Positions 9,280-18,582 of a stretch of DNA of 43,060 bases are shown here, piece by piece (the first letter of the stretch is position 1; each line of letters begins with the position of its first letter). The DNA is from an uncultured Paracoccaceae bacterium. Lineage in GTDB: Bacteria; Pseudomonadota; Alphaproteobacteria; Rhodobacterales; Rhodobacteraceae. Both the position numbers and the translations under genes were made by a program. Location of the stretch: assembly GCA_938049225.1 (NCBI GenBank), contig CALICM010000044.1:1-43060 (forward strand). The letters run 5' to 3'. Below the pieces are notes generated by a model. The model had not been told where the DNA came from and searched no databases. It saw only the letters and a list, made by a program, of their open reading frames with translations.

Positions 9280-9300
9280 TAGCCCCAACGCCCAGGGCTA
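9280..9300. repeat. Inverted repeat in moxR leader
   Basis: Arms TAGCCC (9280-9285) and GGGCTA (9295-9300) with a nine-base spacer. It lies in the 92-base divergent gap between moxR and DUF1285, 27 bases upstream of the chosen moxR start and touching the alternative upstream ATG. It could be an operator or a leader hairpin. Nothing else in this gap is recognised. Confidence 0.45.
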
Positions 9301-9345
9301 CTATATGCTATGAGGAACCTAACGTACTCCGCCGAAAGGGCAACA

Positions 9346-9939
9346 ATGGGTGAGAGATCTAAGGCGAAAGTGATCCCCTCGGCCGAGGGGCTGGCCGCTG
9401 CCGCCCAAGGGGCTGCAAAGAAGGGGCCGCCACCGGTACATCTTTGGAATCCGCCATTTTGCGGCGACCTTGACATGCGGATCGCGGCGGATGGCACCTG
9501 GTTCTATCTTGGCACGCCGATTGGCCGGAAACCGCTGGTAAAGCTGTTCTCGTCGATCCTAAAGCGCGAGGGGGACAGCTATTTTTTGGTCACCCCGGTC
9601 GAAAAAGTTGGGATCACGGTCGATGACGCGCCCTTCGTCGCGGTGGACTTCGAGGTCACGGGCAGCGGCCCCGAACAGAACCTGCGCTTCGTGACCCATG
9701 TCGAAGATCAGGTTACCGCCGGTCCTGAGTACCCCCTGCGGGTTGAGCGCGCGGCTGACGGCACGCCTCGCCCTTATGTGCTGATCCGCCGCAATCTTGA
9801 AGCACTCATCGACCGCAAAAGCTTTTACCGCTTGGTCGATCTGGGCACGGTGGCCCCAGGCGCGGATGGCACCCCCTGGTTTGGGCTTTGGTCGGGGGGG
9901 CAGTTCTTTCCGGTGATCCCCAAAGATGAATTGACGTGA
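9346..9939 (+). CDS. DUF1285 domain-containing protein
   Basis: A 197-residue protein of the DUF1285 family, which has no established biochemical role. Typical family stretches are WNPPFCGDLDMRIAADGTWFY, GTPIGRKPLVKLFSSIL, DSYFLVTPVEKVGI and DDAPFVAVDFEV. The start at 9346 (MGERSKAK) follows AAAGGG by six bases. An ATG 36 bases further upstream lacks such a site. It diverges from the MoxR operon. In related genomes DUF1285 often sits next to moxR, so functional association is plausible but unproven. No membrane segment or signal peptide is visible. Confidence 0.86.
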   Translation: MGERSKAKVIPSAEGLAAAAQGAAKKGPPPVHLWNPPFCGDLDMRIAADGTWFYLGTPIGRKPLVKLFSSILKREGDSYFLVTPVEKVGITVDDAPFVAVDFEVTGSGPEQNLRFVTHVEDQVTAGPEYPLRVERAADGTPRPYVLIRRNLEALIDRKSFYRLVDLGTVAPGADGTPWFGLWSGGQFFPVIPKDELT

Positions 9940-10014
9940 TGGCGCGCGACAGCCTGCGGTTGACAGGTTGGCGGGCGCGACGCATGTCAGCCCTGGCCCA
10001 GCGCGGAGACGAAC

Positions 10015-11061
10015 ATGCCCCTACCAGAAAGAATGAGCGGCATCGCCCTGACCGGTCATGGCGGCCCCGAGGTGCTGGAATGGCGTGATGCTCTGCCGGT
10101 TCCCGTGCCCGGCAAAGGCGATGTTCTTATCCGGGTTCTTGCCGCAGGCGTGAACAACACCGACGTCAACACGCGCACAGGCTGGTATTCCAAGGGGGAT
10201 GCCGCGGCCGAGGATGCGTCTTGGACCGGAACGCCCCTTAGCTTCCCGCGCATTCAGGGCGCCGATGTCTGCGGCCGGATCGTCGCGGTTGGCCCGACGG
10301 TCGATCCCGCGCGCATCGGTGAGCGGGTCCTGATCGAGCCTTGCCTGGTTGAGGCAAACGGCCACGTGCTGGCGACGCCGTGGTACTTCGGGTCGGAATG
10401 CGATGGCGGATTTGCCCAATTCACGCGGGTGGCGTCGCGCCACGCGCATAAGATCGACAGCGATCTGACCGATGTGGAACTGGCCTCGTTTCCCTGTTCT
10501 TATTCCGCGGCCGAGAACATGCTGACCCGCGCGGATCTGCAGGGCGGCGAGACCGTTTTGGTCACCGGGGCATCGGGCGGTGTCGGATCGGCCACTGTTC
10601 AACTGGCCCGCGCACGCGGTGCGCAGGTCATTGCCGTCACAAGTGCGTCCAAGGCTGAAGACCTGCGGGCGCTTGGTGCCACGAAAACGCTGGATCGTGA
10701 CGATGATCTTGTATCCATGATCGGCACAAGCACCATTGATGTCGTCGTCGACCTGGTGGCGGGTCCGAAATGGCCAGCGCTGCTGGATGTGCTGCGTCCC
10801 GGGGGGCGCTACGCCGTCGCCGGGGCCATCGGCGGGCCCATCGTTTCGCTGGACGTGCGGACGCTTTACCTCAAGGATCTCAGCTTCTTTGGTTGCACGG
10901 TTTTAGAGCCCCAGGTGTTCAGCAATCTGGTCAGGCGGATCGAGCGGGGAGAGATCAAACCGCTGGTGGCCGAGACCTTTCCGCTGCGCGACATCGCCAA
11001 GGCTCAGACGGTTTTTGGCGAGAAGAGCTACATTGGCAAGATCGTGCTGGAAGTGGGCTGA
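10015..11061 (+). CDS. Medium-chain dehydrogenase/reductase, quinone-oxidoreductase type
   Basis: A 348-residue NAD(P)-binding oxidoreductase of the MDR superfamily. The N-terminal GroES-like domain contains VLAAGVNNTDVNTR and the strand FPRIQGADVCGRIVAVGP. The Rossmann domain has VLVTGASGGVGSATVQLA (dinucleotide-binding GASGGVGSA at residues 185-193). There is no four-cysteine structural zinc loop, which places it nearer the quinone-oxidoreductase/zinc-independent branch than classical zinc alcohol dehydrogenases. The start is supported by GGAGA six bases upstream of ATG. It is transcribed alone and converges with cobU. Substrate cannot be read from sequence. Confidence 0.87.
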   Translation: MPLPERMSGIALTGHGGPEVLEWRDALPVPVPGKGDVLIRVLAAGVNNTDVNTRTGWYSKGDAAAEDASWTGTPLSFPRIQGADVCGRIVAVGPTVDPARIGERVLIEPCLVEANGHVLATPWYFGSECDGGFAQFTRVASRHAHKIDSDLTDVELASFPCSYSAAENMLTRADLQGGETVLVTGASGGVGSATVQLARARGAQVIAVTSASKAEDLRALGATKTLDRDDDLVSMIGTSTIDVVVDLVAGPKWPALLDVLRPGGRYAVAGAIGGPIVSLDVRTLYLKDLSFFGCTVLEPQVFSNLVRRIERGEIKPLVAETFPLRDIAKAQTVFGEKSYIGKIVLEVG

Positions 11062-11071
11062 TCGCAACGGC

Positions 11072-11087
11072 CCCAATGAAAATTGGG
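11072..11087 (+). terminator. Hairpin downstream of the dehydrogenase
   Basis: Perfect 6-bp stem CCCAAT (11072-11077) and ATTGGG (11082-11087) with a GAAA tetraloop, eleven bases after the dehydrogenase stop and between convergent genes. Only a short ATTTG follows, so it is a weak intrinsic terminator or a 3'-end-stabilising hairpin. Confidence 0.5.
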
Positions 11088-11131
11088 ATTTGCCACCACT
11101 TGGCTCGAACCGCTTCGAATGCAGGCAACTT

Positions 11132-11662
11132 TCAAGGCAAAATGGGCGTCTTAAGGGGGAGTGGGAGGCCCGCGGTGACAAAAGTGACCGTGTTGGCAAC
11201 CGCGGCCATCTGTTGATTAAGACGCCCCTGCGCATCGCGAAAGGTGCGGCCAAGGGCGGTTTCGGGGACCAGGCCAAGCCCGAGTTCATTTGACACCAGT
11301 GTCACCGGGGCCGGACTATCCGCCAAAGCGGTAAGGAGGGCATCGCTTGCCGCCTCAAGATCTTGATCGTGGTGCATCAGATTGGACAGCCACAGGGTCA
11401 GGCAATCCAGTAAAATGGCTTCGGTCGGGTGCACACCGCGCAGGGCCGCCGCCAAATCCAGCGGCGCCTCAACCGTGCGCCAGCCCGCCTGACGTTCGGC
11501 CTGATGGGTGGCAATACGCGCGCCCATCTCCGCATCGAAGGCCTGCGCGGTGGCGATATAGACCCGCTGGGCCGACTGCGCCTGGACCAGCTGCTGCGCA
11601 TAGGCGGTCTTGCCCGAGCGCGCGCCGCCCAGAACAAAGGTCACATTCGACAAAGCCGTCAT
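11132..11662 (-). CDS. cobU: Bifunctional adenosylcobinamide kinase / cobinamide-phosphate guanylyltransferase
   Basis: CobU/CobP, 176 residues, phosphorylates adenosylcobinamide and then transfers GMP to form adenosyl-GDP-cobinamide in nucleotide-loop assembly. The kinase P-loop GGARSGKT is at residues 12-19. The region around ARIATHQAERQAGW carries the histidine that is guanylylated in this family, and VSNELGLGLVPE and GRLNQQMA are typical family motifs. I chose ATG at 11662; the open frame extends upstream through cobT sequence and is not real. It diverges from cobT across an 87-base gap, which is too short for a cobalamin riboswitch. Confidence 0.94.
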   Translation of the reverse strand: MTALSNVTFVLGGARSGKTAYAQQLVQAQSAQRVYIATAQAFDAEMGARIATHQAERQAGWRTVEAPLDLAAALRGVHPTEAILLDCLTLWLSNLMHHDQDLEAASDALLTALADSPAPVTLVSNELGLGLVPETALGRTFRDAQGRLNQQMAAVANTVTFVTAGLPLPLKTPILP

Positions 11663-11749
11663 CACCACCCCGTTAGATTGCCCGCTTGCAGGGCCCGGTT
11701 CGTCCCCGATAAGCAGGGGACGACGCCGAATCAAGCCCGCAAGGACCCG

Positions 11750-12751
11750 ATGACCGACCGTGATTTTGCCGCCCAGGTGCGCCATGCCATCGATACCAAG
11801 ACCAAACCCATGGGCGCCTTGGGTCGAATCGAGGATCTGGCCGCGCAAATCGCGCTGCTGCAAGGCACGCTTGTACCGCGCATGGACCAGATGCGGCTGA
11901 CGATATTCGCCGGAGATCACGGGATCACGGCCGAGGGGGTCTCGGCCTTTCCAAGTGCGGTGACTGCGCAAATGGTGCTGAATTTCCTAAGTGGCGGTGC
12001 GGCGGCAAATGTCTTTGCGCGGTCTGTCGGTGCTGATTTGCGAGTGGTGGACGCGGGGATCCTGACGCCTGTCGACCACCCCGACCTGATCGATCGCCGG
12101 ATGGGGCCAGGAACCGCGAATGCCGCCCTTGGTCCCGCGATGAGCGTCGAGGTTTGCGCAAAGGCCCGCGACGCCGGGCGGGAACTGGGTGCCGATGGCG
12201 CATATGACGCGGTGTGCTTTGGTGAGATGGGGATCGGCAACACCAGTGCTGCCACGCTGATCGCCCATAAGTTAACAAATGTGCCAGTGGAGGATCTGAC
12301 CGGGCGGGGCACAGGTGTGGATGACGCAGGCCTGGCACATAAGACTAACGTTCTGCGGCGTGCGGCCGACCGTACCAGCCCCTTAACGCCCGCTGAAGCA
12401 CTGGCTGAATACGGTGGCTTCGAGATTGCGATGATGGCGGGTGCAATGGAGGGGGCGGCTCGGGCGCGGCGCCTTGTGATTGTCGATGGGTTTATCGCCA
12501 CGGCGGCGGCGATGGTCGTGCTTGCTGAGGCGCCCGAGCTGAAACCCGCCATGGTTTTCGCCCATGCCTCGGCCGAAAGTGGACACGTGGCGATGCTGCG
12601 CCACCTCGGCACGGCCCCGCTGCTGGACCTGGGCCTGCGGCTGGGCGAAGGCACCGGTGCGCTGCTCGCTTGGCCCCTGGTCCAAGCCGCTGCGGCCATG
12701 CTGCGCGAGATGGCGAGCTTCGAGAGCGCCAGCATCAGCGGTGCGCTCTGA
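11750..12751 (+). CDS. cobT: Nicotinate-nucleotide--dimethylbenzimidazole phosphoribosyltransferase
   Basis: CobT, 333 residues, makes alpha-ribazole phosphate from dimethylbenzimidazole and nicotinate mononucleotide, the lower ligand of cobalamin. Family features include KPMGALGRIEDLA at the N-terminus, FAGDHGIT, CFGEMGIGNTSAA and the C-terminal RLGEGTGALLAW; E300 in the last motif matches the catalytic glutamate of the Salmonella enzyme (E317). The ATG at 11750 follows AAGGA, and the start matches the usual N-terminus. It is followed 30 bases later by cobD and probably forms an operon with cobD and cobC. Confidence 0.95.
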   Translation: MTDRDFAAQVRHAIDTKTKPMGALGRIEDLAAQIALLQGTLVPRMDQMRLTIFAGDHGITAEGVSAFPSAVTAQMVLNFLSGGAAANVFARSVGADLRVVDAGILTPVDHPDLIDRRMGPGTANAALGPAMSVEVCAKARDAGRELGADGAYDAVCFGEMGIGNTSAATLIAHKLTNVPVEDLTGRGTGVDDAGLAHKTNVLRRAADRTSPLTPAEALAEYGGFEIAMMAGAMEGAARARRLVIVDGFIATAAAMVVLAEAPELKPAMVFAHASAESGHVAMLRHLGTAPLLDLGLRLGEGTGALLAWPLVQAAAAMLREMASFESASISGAL

Positions 12752-12781
12752 CCCGCGGACCGGCGGCGCCGGGCCCAACGG

Positions 12782-13729
12782 ATGACCGCCGTGGCGATGG
12801 TCTTGGCCTTAGGGATCGAGGCCGTCTTCGGTTGGCCCGCCTGGCTGTACGCCCGGATCGGCCACCCCGTCACCTGGATCGGTGCGTTGATCGCCCGCCT
12901 GGATGCCGCGTGGAACCAGGACGCTTGGACTGGGGCAGCCCGCCGCCGCGCGGGGGCCGCCACTGCCCTGTTGATCATCGGCATTGTCGTCATCATCGCC
13001 GTGTTGATCCAGGCAGCCCTTCCCGGGGGTTTGTTAGGCCTTGCCCTGACCGCCCTTGTGGCGGCACCGCTGCTGGCCGCGCGCAGCCTGCACGACCATG
13101 TTGCAGCCGTTGCCGCCCCTTTGGCCAAGGGGGACATCGCCGCCGCCCGGCGCCATATCGCGATGATCGTGGGTCGCGACCCTGACGCCCTGGATGCTGC
13201 GGGGATCGCCCGCGCGGGCTTGGAGAGCCTGGGCGAGAACAGCTCGGACGGGGTCGTTGCACCATTGTTTTGGGGCGCGCTACTGGGCCTGCCTGGGATT
13301 GCGGGCTATAAAGCGATCAACACGCTGGACAGTATGATCGGCTATCGCACCCCCCGGCACCAAGACTTTGGCCGCTTTGCCGCGCGCCTGGACGATGTGG
13401 CAAACTGGGTTCCAGCCCGTCTGACGGCGGTGGGTTTTGCGCTGATCTCGGGCCGCCCGGTCGCGGTGTTGAAAACCTGCCAACAGGACGCGCCAAACCA
13501 CCGCTCCCCCAACGGCGGTTGGCCCGAGGCTGCTTTGGCTGCGGCGTTGAACCGTCGCGTCTCAGGCCCCCGCGCCTATGCCAATCGGGCCGAGGATCAC
13601 CCTTGGGTCAACGCAGGCGCGCCGGACCCGGATGCACAGGATCTGCGCCGGGGGCTGACGCTTTATTGGCGCATGCTTATGCTGGTCGCGGTGGTCGCTT
13701 TGTTGGCGGGGTTGGGGGTCTGGATATGA
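12782..13729 (+). CDS. cobD: Adenosylcobinamide-phosphate synthase (CbiB/CobD family)
   Basis: A 315-residue integral membrane protein that amidates adenosylcobyric acid with aminopropanol or its phosphate. The N-terminus LGIEAVFGWPAWLYARIGHPVTWIG is characteristic, as are LESLGENSSDGVVAPLFW and GYKAINTLDSMIGYR, which line the active site region. Hydrophobic segments occur near residues 60-85, 90-105 and at the C-terminus (LMLVAVVALLAGLGVWI). The stop overlaps the cobC ATG as ATGA, indicating translational coupling. The name follows the Pseudomonas/Rhodobacter nomenclature; cbiB is the Salmonella name. Confidence 0.94.
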   Translation: MTAVAMVLALGIEAVFGWPAWLYARIGHPVTWIGALIARLDAAWNQDAWTGAARRRAGAATALLIIGIVVIIAVLIQAALPGGLLGLALTALVAAPLLAARSLHDHVAAVAAPLAKGDIAAARRHIAMIVGRDPDALDAAGIARAGLESLGENSSDGVVAPLFWGALLGLPGIAGYKAINTLDSMIGYRTPRHQDFGRFAARLDDVANWVPARLTAVGFALISGRPVAVLKTCQQDAPNHRSPNGGWPEAALAAALNRRVSGPRAYANRAEDHPWVNAGAPDPDAQDLRRGLTLYWRMLMLVAVVALLAGLGVWI

Positions 13730-14727
13730 CACGGGAACATGGTGGAAATCTGGATGCCGCGATCGCGCAATATGGGGGCGCGGCGGACGATTGGATCGAT
13801 CTGTCCACCGGTATCAACCGGTTGCCCTATCCACTCCCGCCGCTGGAGCCGCGAAGCTGGGCCACACTCCCGACCCAAACCGCCCTGACCCGAACCCTGG
13901 ACGTGGCGCGCGCCGCTTATGGCCAAACCACCGCCGCTGGCATTGCGCTGTCGGGCGCCCAGGCCGCCATCCAGCTGTTACCCTGGGTTCTGCCACAAGG
14001 GAGCATCGTGGTTCTAACCCCAACCTACAATGAACATGCCGCCGCCTTTCGTGCCAACGATTGGCAGGTGGTCGAGCGGTCGAGGTTGGTGGATCTAAAG
14101 GGGGCCGAGATCGCGGTTGTGGTGAACCCGAACAACCCAGATGGATGCAAGTACGAACCGGCGGCACTGCGCGCCCTGGCCGCCGAGGTCGGCACATTGA
14201 TCGTGGACGAAAGTTTCGCGGATCCGACGCCTGAGACCTCGCTGCTGACCGAACCCCTGCCACCCAATGCCATCATCCTCAGATCATTTGGCAAGTTCTT
14301 TGGCCTTGCGGGCCTGCGCCTCGGCTTCGCCTTTGGTCCCGAAACCATCGTTCAAACCCTGGCCGAGCGGGCCGGCCCCTGGGCCGTCAACGGCCCCGCC
14401 TTGGCCATTGGGGCGCATGCCTTGCGCGACGCCGACTGGCAGGCGGGGACCCGTGACCGCTTGGCCGCAGATACCGCCCGGCTCGACACTCTGGCGCTGG
14501 CCCGTGGCTGGCAGTTATTGGGCGGTACCGCCTTGTTTCGCACCTATGACACGGGCGACGGCGCGGCGGCACAGGCTCATCTGGCCCGCCACCACATTTG
14601 GTCGCGCGCCTTTGCGGCCCAGCCCCGCTGGCTGCGACTGGGTCTGCCCGGGCCCAGCGAATGGTCACGGATCGAGGCGGCGCTTAAAGCTCTGGCAGAC
14701 CGTCCAGCGGTGGCACCCGAGCGGTGA
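13726..14727 (+). CDS. cobC: Threonine-phosphate decarboxylase-type aminotransferase
   Basis: A 333-residue PLP-dependent enzyme of the class I/II aminotransferase fold, CobC (Salmonella CobD equivalent), which supplies (R)-1-aminopropan-2-ol phosphate by decarboxylating threonine phosphate. The N-terminus HGGNLDAAIAQYG and DLSTGINRLPYPLP are diagnostic. NPNNPDG binds the cofactor, VDESFADPTPE carries the Asp, and SFGKFFGLAGLRLGF carries the Schiff-base lysine K190. The start ATG overlaps the cobD stop. The 3' end overlaps the convergent DUF1636 gene by 44 bases, so antisense transcription between the two is possible. Confidence 0.94.
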   Translation: MTREHGGNLDAAIAQYGGAADDWIDLSTGINRLPYPLPPLEPRSWATLPTQTALTRTLDVARAAYGQTTAAGIALSGAQAAIQLLPWVLPQGSIVVLTPTYNEHAAAFRANDWQVVERSRLVDLKGAEIAVVVNPNNPDGCKYEPAALRALAAEVGTLIVDESFADPTPETSLLTEPLPPNAIILRSFGKFFGLAGLRLGFAFGPETIVQTLAERAGPWAVNGPALAIGAHALRDADWQAGTRDRLAADTARLDTLALARGWQLLGGTALFRTYDTGDGAAAQAHLARHHIWSRAFAAQPRWLRLGLPGPSEWSRIEAALKALADRPAVAPER

Positions 14728-15061
14728 AATGCCCCTTCACGCCTTGTGGCCACTCGCGGTAAGGCACCGTTCCAGAGGCGCTGGCCGCATGTTTCGCCGC
14801 GTATTCCACCAGCGCTTCGGCCGCCTCGGCCCCGGGTGCAAAGGCCCCCAAAACATACGTCAGTTTGCCTGCGCCCGAGATCGCCACGTTGCAGCCATGC
14901 TCGCACCCCATTAGGCAAGCGGTACCGCGTACGGATACGTCGGGCACCGCTTCGGCCGCAGCACTAACCGCGGCCAACATCGCCTCGCCGCAGGGGGTAC
15001 GCGTTTTGTCGTCGCGCAGGGCGGGTTGGCGGCAGGTGGTGCAAACGGTGATGGTGGTCAT
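14684..15061 (-). CDS. DUF1636 family metal-binding protein
   Basis: A 125-residue protein of the DUF1636 family (predicted metal-binding, ferredoxin-like). It has six cysteines in a metal-ligand pattern: C7-T-T-C10, C24, C49, C53 and C57 (ACLMGCEHGC). Family members are often encoded with cobalamin genes in Rhodobacterales, as here, so a role in metal or corrinoid handling is inferred. The ATG at 15061 is preceded by GAGGA six bases upstream; the open frame extends nine codons further, but the conserved N-terminus starts here. The 3' end overlaps cobC by 44 bases. Confidence 0.85.
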   Translation of the reverse strand: MTTITVCTTCRQPALRDDKTRTPCGEAMLAAVSAAAEAVPDVSVRGTACLMGCEHGCNVAISGAGKLTYVLGAFAPGAEAAEALVEYAAKHAASASGTVPYREWPQGVKGHFTARVPPLDGLPEL

Positions 15062-15126
15062 TGGCATCCTCGGGGCTGATTTCGCCAAAACCTACCGTGC
15101 GGCGGGCCAATGTCCATGGCCCGGAC

Positions 15127-15155
15127 AAAAAAACGCCGGGCGCACAGGCCCCGCG
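15127..15155 (-). terminator. Intrinsic terminator of ccrM
   Basis: On the minus strand a stem is formed by CGC plus GGGC (15155-15153, 15151-15148) and GCCC plus GCG (15141-15138, 15136-15134), with one mismatch, a six-base loop and a run of seven T (15133-15127). It lies 31 bases after the ccrM stop. Confidence 0.72.
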
Positions 15156-15185
15156 TCAGGTGGATGCCGCAGGGGCACCGGCGGT

Positions 15186-16990
<1,805 letters not shown>

Positions 16991-17089
16991 AGAGCTGTTA
17001 TCACACTTCTAACTGCTGATTGTTAGACTTCAGCTTTTGAATGCGTTAAGTTTGTGAGTAGGGCCTCCGCCTGATTTGGTGAGGATGTA

Positions 17090-18553
17090 ATGAGTAAGCG
17101 TTTTGGACGCTGGGCTATCAGCCTGGTTTCAATCATAACAGTTGGCTTAGCCGCCGTGCCCCCTGCGTTTGCGTGGACATTTGGCCAATCGCATACAGGC
17201 AGGGATGCGCACCCAATGATTGTGGCGCGCAACGGTGGCATTTATCCGAACGAGGATATCGCGAAATATGTCACCGCCGTCGGTATGCGCCTGGCACGCA
17301 AAACCGAACAGGCGAACGAGGGTTGGGTCTTTACGGTTCTGGACACGCCGACGGTGTCGGCGTTCGCCCAGCCCGGCGGCTATATCTATGTCACGCGTGG
17401 CTTGTTGGCCTTTGTGAATGATGAAGCCGAGCTTGCCAGCATTCTGGCCCACCAGATGGTGCATAGCCTGGAAAACCACTTTCCACCCACTGGCGAAGAG
17501 GCTGCTGCGGCGCCCGATAGTGGCCTGGCGCCCGATGCTGTTCTGGATGGGTTGATCGGCGGCCGCAAAGACGGCACTTTTGCCCTGCCGCCCTCGGTGC
17601 GAACCAGCGGGGGCCGCCCAATCTTTTCTGATCAAATGGATGTGGTCGCGGCCATTCGCGGTGTCGATATTTTGACCCGCGCGGGCTATCCTGGCGCCAA
17701 ATCCGTGGCTTTTGCCAAACGTTTGTTAGCCCAAGACACTTGGTCGCGCGACGTTGATGGCATGGGCGATATGATGCTGTTCGGCGAGACGCCCTTGGCG
17801 AAAGCCGACACCGTCGCTGCCATTGAACTGGCGGTGCGGGATCAGGTGACAGATATCTCGAACATCGACTTCGAAACTCCCTATCTGTCCGCGATCCGCG
17901 GCTTGGTCTATGGCGACAGCCCCGCCCGGGGATTGATCCGCGACGGTAAGTTCATCCACCCAGAGCTGCGCTTTTCGTTCGAGCTGCCCGAGGGCTTCAC
18001 CCCCGAGATCACGGCGGGCGAGGTCATCGCGCGCGGGCCGAATGGCGCCATGCTGGTACTCGATACCACCGATCAAGCCGGCGAGCGCCTGGAAAGCTAC
18101 ATTCGTGATAAGTGGGCGCCCAGCCTGACCCGTAGCGTGCGTTCTGGCTATCTATATGACCTGACCCCGAACGAAATCGGTGGCTTTGACGCGGCCAGTG
18201 GGTTTCAGCCCTATGATGACGACAGCGGGCCCAAGGTCGCGCAGCTGGTGGTGATCCGGGCGGATAAACGCGTCTACCGTTTCCGGGCGATTTCGGCCGC
18301 CGCGGATTTCGACCTCAGCCAGCAGATGGAAGCGGCGATCGATACTTTTGAAGAGGTGCCGGTGACGCTTGCCGCAACGTTCAAGCCCTATTGGATCCAT
18401 GTGCACGAGATTCAGCCGGGGGACAGCGTCAATCTGTTCGCGGCCGCCATGCCCATGCGCGACGGGGCCGAGGCGCATTTCCGCGCGCTCAACGGTTATG
18501 CCGATGGGCGGGTACCTATGGTTGGCGAGTTGGTTAAGCTGGTAATGGAATAG
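17090..18553 (+). CDS. M48/BepA-like secreted protein with a degenerate zinc site
   Basis: A 487-residue protein with an N-terminal signal peptide (basic MSKRFGRW, hydrophobic core to about residue 23, AFA end). Residues 50-130 match the BepA/YfgC type of M48 peptidase (IYPNEDIAKYV, FTVLDTPTVSAFAQPGGYIY, YVTRGLLAFVNDEAELASIL). The expected HExxH is HQMVH at 121-125, so the catalytic glutamate is glutamine (codon cag). The usual downstream EAD.xG that gives the third zinc ligand aligns at VAAIRG near residues 186-191, so that glutamate is also missing. The C-terminal half (PELRFSFELPEGF and a LysM-like end with IQPGDSVNLFA) matches family members. It is therefore probably a non-catalytic periplasmic chaperone or adaptor. 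It diverges from rnhB and converges on ubiB. Confidence 0.85.
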   Translation: MSKRFGRWAISLVSIITVGLAAVPPAFAWTFGQSHTGRDAHPMIVARNGGIYPNEDIAKYVTAVGMRLARKTEQANEGWVFTVLDTPTVSAFAQPGGYIYVTRGLLAFVNDEAELASILAHQMVHSLENHFPPTGEEAAAAPDSGLAPDAVLDGLIGGRKDGTFALPPSVRTSGGRPIFSDQMDVVAAIRGVDILTRAGYPGAKSVAFAKRLLAQDTWSRDVDGMGDMMLFGETPLAKADTVAAIELAVRDQVTDISNIDFETPYLSAIRGLVYGDSPARGLIRDGKFIHPELRFSFELPEGFTPEITAGEVIARGPNGAMLVLDTTDQAGERLESYIRDKWAPSLTRSVRSGYLYDLTPNEIGGFDAASGFQPYDDDSGPKVAQLVVIRADKRVYRFRAISAAADFDLSQQMEAAIDTFEEVPVTLAATFKPYWIHVHEIQPGDSVNLFAAAMPMRDGAEAHFRALNGYADGRVPMVGELVKLVME

Positions 18554-18582
18554 GGCGCGGTTAAGAAGAGTAGTGTCAGCGC

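Noticed and set aside
11663-11749. Cobalamin riboswitch between cobU and cobT
   Set aside because: The gap is 87 bases, too short for the usual cobalamin aptamer of about 200 bases, and no conserved core was recognised.
11917-13137. 406-codon minus-strand open frame
   Set aside because: Antisense to cobT and cobD. Composition is Ser/Ala/Pro/Arg-rich and no family is recognised.
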